This document shows positions 34,247-40,538 of a DNA stretch of 41,508 nucleotides, one piece after another. The stretch is from Sporosarcina sp. (GTDB lineage: Bacteria; Bacillota; Bacilli; Bacillales_A; Planococcaceae), in assembly GCA_026169375.1 (NCBI GenBank), contig JAPFCR010000045.1:1-41508 (forward strand), in the 5' to 3' direction. Positions within the stretch are counted from its first letter, which is position 1; each line of letters begins with the position of its first letter. The notes below the pieces were generated by a model that had not been told where the DNA came from, made no database searches, and saw only the letters and a program-made list of their open reading frames with translations. The position numbers and the translations under genes are program-made.

Positions 34247-34294
34247 GAAAGGACGTTCAAAGGAAAATTTTCTTTGTACGTCCTTTCATTTTTT
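34247..34294. terminator. Bidirectional terminator between methyltransferase and endonuclease
   Basis: GAAAGGACGT/ACGTCCTTTC arms (34247-34256 and 34278-34287) enclose an inner CAAAG/CTTTG pair and are followed by a run of T. It separates the convergent genes of the restriction-modification pair. Confidence 0.88.
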
Positions 34295-35681
34295 ATTGAT
34301 ACAGAATATCGTTTTGGATATCTTCCATAATATCTATATGTAAAATTTGATTACTAGAATCATATGGATGTTCCTGAATCATTTTAACAAGTTTTTTTAT
34401 CTTCTTTAAAATAGGTTTAGATATTTTGATTTTGATTTTACGATTGTCCTTTTCATGGAACTCCTGTACAGAGTTTAATGAAATACGAACAAAACGTTTG
34501 TATTCTTTTAATGTGGAATCCGTAATGTTACGAAGGGATTGTACAGAGTAATCTCCACTTTCTTCAAAAACATAGTTATATTTAAAGTTATCCATTTTAG
34601 TTGATAGATAGAAATGAGTCAAAAATTCTTGACCATTCTCTCCTGTTTCTTCAAGAATAATCCACAGAACTTCCATAAAGGCGAGCATGTTCTTTTTCAG
34701 CAATTCACGGTACACCGTTAAATTTGGTTCAGCATTTTCTTGATAGTCTGCTTTAATATAATCCCAAATAACTTGCGCAAACCATGATACAGCAGATATT
34801 TGATATTCTTGTTCTAACAGGATTAATTTATCGATGTCTGTTTTATCAAGTCGATCACGCTTTGATGAATTTTCACCACTAGACATTGGCTGTAAAAATC
34901 GTGAATCGTGGATGAATCCGAGCGATATAGGACCGATATGATCGGCAGACGTATCCGCGAAGAATGCACTCCCCATAAATTTATTTGCAGCATGAATGTT
35001 TCCATCACTCCAGTTTTCATAGGCTCTGCGATCTTTCGTGTAACTTTTAAGGTTCTCTTTACTACGTCCAGAGTCTTCTAGTGAACGGCAACATCTATTG
35101 TAGGTGTGAAAGCCATCATAACGATCTGGAAAGTTTGACATTGCCCCTGGACCCAATGCGTTTTTTGAACCTTCTCGGCAAGTAATCTCCATTTGACGGA
35201 TGATTTCTTTCATAGGTGTTGTAGTAGGATCTAAATCTAAGGATAGGTACTTAACATAGAATTCTTTCAATACCTTTTTTGATGTACCTTGGTTTAATAA
35301 CTGATCTGTAACATCATAAATAGTGTCGAAAATATCAGCAGAGAAGTTAAATTTTTTCAATATCCTATTTGAAAAGTTGACGTTTAAGTAAACATAACTT
35401 AATTCCATTGTTTGACCACAAATTTGACAAACCTTTTCTTTATTTGGATGTAGTTCATACATAACTTTTGCATATACTCCTGGTTTAATATCAAGCCCCA
35501 TTTCAAGTGCTTTGTTTTGTGCCCATATAAGTCGTTGTTGGCCAATTTTGGATTTTTTACTAGTTACCCATTTTAAACTTCCGTCAGACTTTCTTTCAAT
35601 TGCGAGGCCAGTATAAATGGGGTTTTTTACGATATTTTCCATATACATCAAAAAGTTTTCATGCCATATTTTTTCTGCCAT
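34293..35681 (-). CDS. Type IIS HNH restriction endonuclease, Alw26I/Eco31I/Esp3I family
   Basis: A 462-residue protein whose central ADTSADHIGPISLGF (242-256) followed by SSGENSSKRDRL (267-278) reads as an HNH/beta-beta-alpha-metal site (Asp247, His248, Asn271), as described for Eco31I. A CxxC (Cys85, Cys88) and Cys196/Cys197 may form a zinc site. The family cuts outside asymmetric GTCTC-like sites (Alw26I GTCTC, Eco31I GGTCTC, Esp3I CGTCTC), matching the need for one adenine and one cytosine methyltransferase. GGGAGG precedes ATG 35681. The exact recognition sequence cannot be read off; plain GTCTC still occurs in the plasmid (for example near 20798, 31272 and 38134). Confidence 0.82.
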   Translation of the reverse strand: MAEKIWHENFLMYMENIVKNPIYTGLAIERKSDGSLKWVTSKKSKIGQQRLIWAQNKALEMGLDIKPGVYAKVMYELHPNKEKVCQICGQTMELSYVYLNVNFSNRILKKFNFSADIFDTIYDVTDQLLNQGTSKKVLKEFYVKYLSLDLDPTTTPMKEIIRQMEITCREGSKNALGPGAMSNFPDRYDGFHTYNRCCRSLEDSGRSKENLKSYTKDRRAYENWSDGNIHAANKFMGSAFFADTSADHIGPISLGFIHDSRFLQPMSSGENSSKRDRLDKTDIDKLILLEQEYQISAVSWFAQVIWDYIKADYQENAEPNLTVYRELLKKNMLAFMEVLWIILEETGENGQEFLTHFYLSTKMDNFKYNYVFEESGDYSVQSLRNITDSTLKEYKRFVRISLNSVQEFHEKDNRKIKIKISKPILKKIKKLVKMIQEHPYDSSNQILHIDIMEDIQNDILYQ

Positions 35682-35867
35682 AATAACGCCTCCCAAGTAT
35701 TTTAGTTAGGTTTATCGTACTAACCCGATGACTAATTATAAAGAATCATTACATGGGCAAGAATACCATGAAAATCATAATAAGTGAATTGCTGAAAGAA
35801 TAGATATAGTTTTTCGTTGGAATCTTGAAACTATACTAATGGGTATAGTAATACAACGTATTTAAAG

Positions 35868-35917
35868 AAAGGCACCCAATAAAAGTGGTAAAACCACTTT
35901 TATTGGGTGCCTTTTTA
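35868..35917. terminator. Strong bidirectional terminator downstream of the par operon
   Basis: Perfect 22-base arms (35868-35889 and 35893-35914) with core GGCACCCAATAAAAGTGG and a 3-base loop, A-rich on the left and T-rich on the right. It lies between the endonuclease and par transcription units. The rest of 35682-36096 holds no supported gene. Confidence 0.93.
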
Positions 35918-36096
35918 TTATTTTGTACTTACTGAAGAAGAATTCTTTAGCCATTGTTGTATTCGATTGCACGGATTTATCGGATAAGTACGTAGAAATA
36001 TAGATTGGATTATAAGTAAATGGAATAGACTTTCTGTAAAAAGACGATTTAATCCAATTTGTTTGATTCCTCACCGTATTGTTCTTTTTTTCTACA

Positions 36097-36498
36097 TCAT
36101 TTATCCTCAAAAAATTCCTCAACCATAAATTCAAACTGACGCTGCTGGCGATCTGTTAATTCATTTTTCACGTAACTATCAATCAATATTTGTAGAATGG
36201 CATACATTTTGTGTTCGTCCATAAAAGAACCAAGTAAATTAAGCTCACTATGAATCAAAGTAGGTACTTTTAAGCTTTTGGTACTGTTCGCCTTGCCGAC
36301 ACCTAATTTTTTACGTGGTGTAGGTGGGGCGACTTTTGTTGTTTTGGGTGCTACTACTGGCTTAATAGGTGCAGATTCTTCTTGCTTTTTAGGTTCTGTA
36401 TAGCCAAAGTCCATATCGTTTTTCTTAACGGGGACGGATGGTTGCATGATTGTTGGTTTTTTCTTCTTTTTGATTAATCCCCCTTTTTCATTACTCAT
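36097..36498 (-). CDS. Small ParA partner protein with C-terminal RHH-like domain
   Basis: A 133-residue protein. A basic, Pro- and Lys-rich N-terminal half (about 1-75) is probably disordered. The C-terminal half (KVPTLIHSELNLLGSFMDEH onward) resembles a CopG/RHH dimerisation and DNA-binding domain. ATG 36498, after AGGAGG, overlaps the parA stop by 8 bases; upstream in-frame codons lie inside parA. Its place as second gene after parA argues that it is the centromere-binding partner, as with other small RHH ParB or ParG-like proteins. No ParB HTH is present. Confidence 0.75.
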   Translation of the reverse strand: MSNEKGGLIKKKKKPTIMQPSVPVKKNDMDFGYTEPKKQEESAPIKPVVAPKTTKVAPPTPRKKLGVGKANSTKSLKVPTLIHSELNLLGSFMDEHKMYAILQILIDSYVKNELTDRQQRQFEFMVEEFFEDK

Positions 36499-37297
36499 AC
36501 TTACCGGCCTCCTCGAATTGGGACAGTTTCGCTTCCAATTCGTCAATGACATCTAAGAAAACTTGATGTGCTTTGCGGTCATGCATATCGTTATTTGTAA
36601 TCCCCGTAACATCCCATGCTTTAAGCCTTTCCAAGTGTTTGATGACACTTTCCATGACATTATCACTGCCAAACATTTCTTTTGCACGTTCGAGCGTAGA
36701 TATATCGACACGTCCACCTGGTCGAAGCAGAACGGGAAGAACACCTGCGACTTGGATATCCGCATCGTAGTTATCTGCCATGAATTGCAGATACTTTATA
36801 TACGTTTCAGCACCCTCTAACGACAGTTCTTGAGCTTGTAGGATAATTAATACGTAATCGGCAGCCATCATCGCGTTATCAGAGAAGTCACTGATTGTTG
36901 GTGGAACGTCAATGAAAATATAGTCATAGTCATCACGAATCGGATCAAGAAGCTTCTTTAAATAAGAAACCTGGTCAATCTCTTCTTTTACATTGGCATA
37001 TAAAAATTTCGGAAGGTTTTTAAAGGATACTTGTGCAGGAATGACATGCAGGTTGTCCGTCATTTTGACTATACATTCCTTTAAAGAGCCGTTTTGAAAG
37101 CCTTCAAAAATACTTGTATTGATTTCCGTCACTCCTGTGGAACGCGCAATTAATGTACTTGCATTTCCCTGAGGATCCATATCAACAAGCAATACCTTTT
37201 TATTGCGTTCAAAAGCTAACTCCCAACTGGCCATGACTGATACTTTCGTTTTCCCTACGCCACCTTTAAAGTTTCCTATCACAATCGTAATTGCCAT
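36491..37297 (-). CDS. parA: ParA-family partition ATPase
   Basis: A 268-residue ParA/Soj-type ATPase with the deviant Walker A KGGVGKTK (11-18), VDMDPQGN (38-45) and the Walker B-like IFIDVPPT (about 127-134). It binds nucleoid DNA and moves plasmid copies apart with its centromere-binding partner. It lacks an N-terminal HTH, so the partner gene is expected to repress the operon. ATG 37297 has a GGGAG site. It is transcribed leftward from the promoter at 37347-37375. Confidence 0.95.
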   Translation of the reverse strand: MAITIVIGNFKGGVGKTKVSVMASWELAFERNKKVLLVDMDPQGNASTLIARSTGVTEINTSIFEGFQNGSLKECIVKMTDNLHVIPAQVSFKNLPKFLYANVKEEIDQVSYLKKLLDPIRDDYDYIFIDVPPTISDFSDNAMMAADYVLIILQAQELSLEGAETYIKYLQFMADNYDADIQVAGVLPVLLRPGGRVDISTLERAKEMFGSDNVMESVIKHLERLKAWDVTGITNNDMHDRKAHQVFLDVIDELEAKLSQFEEAGKYE

Positions 37298-37346
37298 TTT
37301 TTCATCTCCCTAGTCTCACGTTATCAAGTTCATAATCTATGTACTA

Positions 37347-37394
37347 AGTATAACTTAACAAAAAACACTTTGCAAAATACTTCTTTGCAAATTT
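37347..37394 (-). promoter_or_regulatory. parA promoter with TTTGCAAAG repeats
   Basis: On the minus strand TTGCAA (37370-37375) and TATACT (37347-37352) are 17 bases apart. Two direct TTTGCAAAG-type repeats (about 37369-37376 and 37384-37390), the first overlapping the -35 box, could be operator or parS sites. A half-copy of the plasmid palindrome (AAATTTCTACTTTT) adjoins at 37388-37402. Confidence 0.65.
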
Positions 37395-37495
37395 CTACTT
37401 TTATTATTTTTAATATTTCATGTATTGATCTTAAGGTGCTTTTTTTATTAAAGAAAAAACCCTCTATAGCGTTGAATAAGTTATTTGGGTGAGAT

Positions 37496-37816
37496 ATGGA
37501 CAACGTTATCGAAACCAGCATGAAAATTAGTGAAATAGCCAGCAGATTGGGGCTAGAGATTGTTACGATATGCAAATACTGTCTTAAATTGGAGAAGCGC
37601 AGATTTGTCTTTCAGCGTAACAATGGGAAGAACAGAGATTTTACAAGTGAGGACTTACATACACTTTCTCAGAAGAAATATTTGATTGAGGCTACTAACA
37701 TTGTTGTTGCGGGTCATGGGACTTCTGATGATACAGGAAATGAACCACCGTCTGTTTCCGTATCGTTGGTAAAAACGATGGAACAAGGCGATTGGACGAT
37801 GTACAACGTTACTTAG
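37496..37816 (+). pseudogene. Truncated copy 1 of the MerR/RacA-like gene
   Basis: The first 60 residues (MDNVIETSMKISEIASRLGL onward) are nearly identical to the intact protein at 38849. There follows an in-frame loss of about ten residues where the intact copy has VAKMSRVAAAN, then a frameshift after VSVSLVK, so the product ends at 106 residues. Similarity at DNA level continues to about 37830 and stops. It could still make a short HTH protein able to compete with the full one. Confidence 0.7.
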
Positions 37817-37872
37817 ATAAACAAGAGAAATAATAAAAAAATATTAGTTTATTAGACAACCTTTTCAAAGTT

Positions 37873-37900
37873 TTGTTATTTCACTGAATTGGTATAGAAT
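37873..37900 (+). promoter_or_regulatory. Promoter of the rRNA-mimic transcription unit
   Basis: TTGTTA (37873-37878) and TAGAAT (37895-37900) with a 16-base spacer. A start about 37907 would put the rRNA-like domain within roughly a dozen bases of the 5' end of the transcript. Confidence 0.55.
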
Positions 37901-37918
37901 AGATTGTAGCAAGCATTT

Positions 37919-37976
<58 letters not shown>

Positions 37977-38027
37977 GATAGCTAGTATCCGACCTGTCGG
38001 TAAAAAACTATCATTGGGGGAATTTGA

Positions 38028-38198
38028 ATGAACAAAAACAATTTAATTGCACTATTTTTTTTCGTAGTCCTACTGGGGATAGGTACAGAATTTATAGCCA
38101 TCACCTTTAATTACGGGAACTCGGGCACCTTTATGGTCTCTGTAGTTGGCATCTTTTATACTTACTGGACGGGTGGTCGCGAAAGGGAAAAGACGTGA
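38028..38198 (+). CDS. 56-residue membrane protein downstream of the rRNA mimic
   Basis: A small protein starting MNKNNLIALFFFVVLLGIGT with two hydrophobic segments (about 5-27 and 33-47) and a charged C-terminus (GGREREKT). ATG 38028 has a TTGGGGG ribosome site, and a hairpin (GATAG...CTATC around CCGAC/GTCGG, 37977-38012) ends just before it. I do not recognise the family. The two-helix layout resembles small immunity, holin-like or transporter-modulating proteins, but no function can be assigned. Confidence 0.6.
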   Translation: MNKNNLIALFFFVVLLGIGTEFIAITFNYGNSGTFMVSVVGIFYTYWTGGREREKT

Positions 38199-38208
38199 CT
38201 TGAAATGG

Positions 38209-38394
38209 GGGGAAGTATGCTTTAGTGTGTACCTCTTCCCCTCACACCTGTAGGGTGCAAAAATGCTGTCAAAGGCATGCACACAATTAAAAGTTTTATT
38301 TTGGTGAATGTTGATCAATTGTTCAGTTTTTCATATTCCTCTAATGGTAGAGGGGTTGTCGTTTATGCAGACCCAGATGCATAGAAGGCAACCC
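38209..38394 (+). other. Structured 3' region of the rRNA-mimic unit
   Basis: No credible gene is seen from 38199 to 38464. Several stems are possible: GGGGAAG/CTTCCCC (38209-38241) competing with GTGTG/CACAC (38225-38247); CCTCTA/TAGAGG (38338-38353); and GGGTTG/CAACCC (38353-38394) enclosing TATGCA/TGCATA (38364-38383) with 5-base strands forming the internal loop. This could be an aptamer-like element or part of one long RNA. A 37-codon open frame at 38310 lacks support. Confidence 0.4.
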
Positions 38395-38464
38395 TATACT
38401 TTTGTCTTTTGGATATCATAAATTAGGAGTTGAGATAATTTTTTATTTACTTAACGGTGCAGGT

Positions 38465-38517
38465 TAGCCCAATATCAAATGCTATCTTTAAATTAGCATT
38501 TGATATTGGGCTATTTT
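38465..38517 (+). terminator. Terminator closing the rRNA-mimic unit
   Basis: Arms of 20 bases (38465-38484 and 38494-38513), core AGCCCAATATCAAATGCT, with a 9-base loop and TTTTATT after it. It defines a transcription unit of about 610 bases starting near 37907. Confidence 0.92.
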
Positions 38518-38555
38518 ATTAATTGAATTTTTTCTTCATACTTGTCAATACTGCA

Positions 38556-38762
38556 TCGATTGAGGTTGCCAAAATGAGTCGGATCGCAGCTGCTAACGTT
38601 GTTGTCGGTTATGGGACCTCTGATGATACAAGGAATGAATCATCGTCCGTTTCCGTATCGTTGGTTAAACCAGATGAAACGAGGGATTTGGAAGAAGTCC
38701 AACGTTACTTAGATCAACAGGACGACCTTCTCCGTAACGTTCAAAAAGTCAATAATGCATAA
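38556..38762 (+). pseudogene. Truncated copy 2 of the MerR/RacA-like gene (middle part)
   Basis: IEVAKMSRIAAANVVVGYGT and the following 50 residues match residues of about 63-135 of the intact protein at 38849. The HTH-coding start is missing and the match ends at VQKVNNA, where the intact copy continues with a coiled coil. There is no ribosome site at a suitable codon. It is a decayed fragment left by tandem duplication. Confidence 0.75.
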
Positions 38763-38848
38763 AAGTATAAAGGTTTTTGGGTATTGTACTTTTCTTTACA
38801 GAAAGGATTTTCTCATTCGAAAATCGAATAAGTTATTGGGGTGATGTT

Positions 38849-39547
38849 ATGGATAATGTTATCGAAACTAGTATGAAAACTAGTGAAATAGCTAGCAGAT
38901 TGGGGTTAGAGACCGTTACGATACGCAAGTATTGTCTCGAATTAGAGAAGCGTGGATACGTCTTTCAGCGTAACGATGGGAAGAATAGAGATTTTACAAG
39001 TGAGGACTTAAACGCTCTTTCACAGATGAAACATTTGATTGAGGTTGCCAAGATGAGTCGGGTTGCTGCTGCTAACGTAGTTGTCGCCGGTCACGGGACT
39101 TCTGATGATATGGGGAGTGAACCATCGTCCGTTTCCGTATCGTTGGTTAAAGCCGATGAAACAAGAGGTTCGGACGAAGTGCAACGTTACTTAGATCAAC
39201 AGGACGCCCTTATCCGTAACGTTCAAGACGTCAATAACGCAGTAATTTCGATGAAAGAAATGATGGCAGGATTTCAGCAGCAGCTAGCGACGGTGACAGA
39301 AGAGAATCATGCACTAAAGGAAGCAAAAAGAAGCCAGTACACCACTGAATTTCTAACTGTCCATAGGATTAAAATCAAACTTAGAGAAGAGGCTGAGGAC
39401 TTGTGGCAACTGGAGCCAGAAGAGAAACGGTTTATAAAAAGATGGTTTCGTAAATCGGAAGAAAATCACATGGAGAAAGACAGATTTATCCGCAATTTTG
39501 TTGATGCAAACCTTGAGAAATCCTTGGAAGCCGAAGTATATGAATAA
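38849..39547 (+). CDS. MerR/RacA-like HTH protein with coiled coil
   Basis: A 232-residue protein. The N-terminal MerR-type helix-turn-helix (MKTSEIASRLGLETVTIRKY, about 9-28, then LEKRGYVFQRNDGKNRDFTS) is followed by a linker with GHGTSDD (about 90-96), a coiled coil (about 120-170) and a charged helical C-terminus. Proteins of this layout, often ending in DUF3967-type helices, are common on Bacillus plasmids and are thought to act in plasmid stability or regulation. ATG 38849 has GGGGTG nearby; the longer frame from 38777 lacks one. It is the only intact member of a three-copy local family and a candidate binder of the plasmid palindromes. Confidence 0.75.
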   Translation: MDNVIETSMKTSEIASRLGLETVTIRKYCLELEKRGYVFQRNDGKNRDFTSEDLNALSQMKHLIEVAKMSRVAAANVVVAGHGTSDDMGSEPSSVSVSLVKADETRGSDEVQRYLDQQDALIRNVQDVNNAVISMKEMMAGFQQQLATVTEENHALKEAKRSQYTTEFLTVHRIKIKLREEAEDLWQLEPEEKRFIKRWFRKSEENHMEKDRFIRNFVDANLEKSLEAEVYE

Positions 39548-39581
39548 CCTTTCAGTTGTATAGTATCATCAGGAAAATAGA

Positions 39582-39619
39582 ATTAGCGTTGTAAATCCAC
39601 ATTTTCCTGATGGGACTCC
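39582..39619 (-). repeat. Solitary Tn3-family terminal repeat (Tn1546-like)
   Basis: Read on the minus strand it starts GGAGTCCCATCAGGAAAATG and ends GGATTTACAACGCTAA, very close to the 38-base repeats of Tn1546-type transposons. The adjoining ATTTTCC-type inner sequence (39568-39580) also fits. The outer end faces right, so the former element lay to the left. No partner repeat or transposase gene was found. Confidence 0.75.
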
Positions 39620-39669
39620 TTACTGAAATTATTTATTTGTAAATTCAAATGAAAGAACGATTCATATAT

Positions 39670-39707
39670 AGGGTACTGCCAACAAAACGCCGAAAACATA
39701 CGCTCAG
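39670..39707 (+). repeat. Left 38-bp terminal inverted repeat of the cassette
   Basis: AGGGTACTGCCAACAAAACG at the outer end and CGCTCAG at the inner end. It matches the inverted right repeat (4659-4696) at 31 of 38 positions. TATAT at 39665-39669 is the left copy of the target duplication. Confidence 0.87.
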
Positions 39708-39893
39708 CAAAATTTTACACAATGAAATGCGATATTTCCTACGTTAAGAGGTTTTCCATAAATGTACACTTTTACGGATAGTGAGGTGGATTTGATTTAT
39801 TACCCATTTATAGCGTTCGTAGGCGTCTATTTAGCAGTTTGCTAACGTTCATTTATAAAGATGTTTGGTATAATTAAAGTTGATTAGTGGCAA

Positions 39894-39995
39894 TGCAACA
39901 AACGGGCCACTATTGTTGAGTAAAGTAAACACATATTTATTTATAATGCAATCGAGATTGTGAAGGATTACACTTAAACTAACGGGCAGTTATGT
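39894..39995 (+). other. Two AACGGGC leader motifs
   Basis: ACAAACGGGCCACTATTGTTGAG (39899 onward, shown as its first part ACAAACGGGCCA) and ACTAACGGGCAGTTATGTT (39977 onward) belong to a short dispersed motif also present near 4555, 10160 and 10714. In Bacillales such motifs sit in 5' leaders. Here they mark two possible transcript leaders before the cad promoter. Function not known to me. Confidence 0.4.
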
Positions 39996-40035
39996 TTAAG
40001 ATACTTTAAAATTTGGTTAAAATCTCTGAAAGGAT

Positions 40036-40064
40036 TGGTTTCTAACATTAGAAACCATTCTTTT
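40036..40064 (+). terminator. Terminator upstream of the cad promoter
   Basis: TGGTTTCTA and TAGAAACCA (40036-40044 and 40049-40057) with a 4-base loop, followed by TTCTTTT. It would insulate cadC from transcription entering the transposon from the left. Confidence 0.85.
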
Positions 40065-40090
40065 ATATTGTAATATTTATACGTAATAAT

Positions 40091-40157
40091 CAAACAATCA
40101 TTTGACTATTTGTTTATGGTGGGATATATTATAATCATCAAACAAACAGTCATTTGA
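40091..40157 (+). promoter_or_regulatory. cad promoter and CadC operator
   Basis: TTGACT (40102-40107) and TATATT (40125-40130) are exactly 17 bases apart. Dyads TCAAACAATCATTTGA (about 40090-40105) and TCAAA-N10-TTTGA (about 40138-40157) cover the -35 box and the transcript start. They match the ATTCAAA/TTTGAAT style of ArsR-family CadC operators, so Cd2+, Pb2+ or Zn2+ binding to CadC would release this promoter. Confidence 0.85.
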
Positions 40158-40172
40158 ATAAGGAGGGTAATT

Positions 40173-40538
40173 ATGACAAAAGATATGTGTGAAGTTACCT
40201 GTATTCATGAAGATAAGGTAAACAGGGCTAAAAAAGACCTTGCTAAACAGAATCCTATGGATGTAGCGAAAGTTTTTAAGGCTCTATCAGATGATACAAG
40301 AGTTAAAATTGCTTATGTTTTGTCTTTAGAGGGAGAGTTATGTGTTTGTGATGTAGCGAATATCATTGAATCTTCAACGGCTACGGCATCCCATCATTTA
40401 AGGTTATTGAAAAATCTGGGCATAGCAACATACCGTAAAGAAGGAAAATTAGTCTATTATTCACTAGATGATGAGCATGTTAAACAGCTTGTAGAAAAAG
40501 CCTTCTTGCATCAAAGGGAGGTTGCTAGTATTGGATAG
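40173..40538 (+). CDS. cadC: CadC metal-sensing repressor (ArsR/SmtB family)
   Basis: A 121-residue winged-helix repressor. The Cd/Pb-sensing cysteines are all present: Cys6 and Cys10 in the N-terminal arm, Cys57 and Cys59 in ELCVCD, matching Cys7, Cys11, Cys58 and Cys60 of pI258 CadC. The recognition helix follows ([18 protein letters not shown], about 67-84). The C-terminal dimer helix with [15 protein letters not shown] keeps the inter-subunit zinc ligands Asp and His. ATG 40173 has AAGGAGGG. It overlaps cadA by 8 bases. Confidence 0.96.
   Translation: MTKDMCEVTCIHEDKVNRAKKDLAKQNPMDVAKVFKALSDDTRVKIAYVLSLEGELCVCDVANIIESSTATASHHLRLLKNLGIATYRKEGKLVYYSLDDEHVKQLVEKAFLHQREVASIG

Noticed and set aside
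35862..36134. 90-codon minus-strand frame after the ParA partner gene
   Set aside because: It overlaps the partner gene, has no ribosome site at a usual start and runs through the strong terminator at 35868-35917. A shorter coupled TTG start is conceivable but unsupported.
38310..38423. 37-codon frame in the structured 3' region of the rRNA-mimic unit
   Set aside because: No ribosome site, and its codons coincide with strong stems. RNA structure explains the sequence better.
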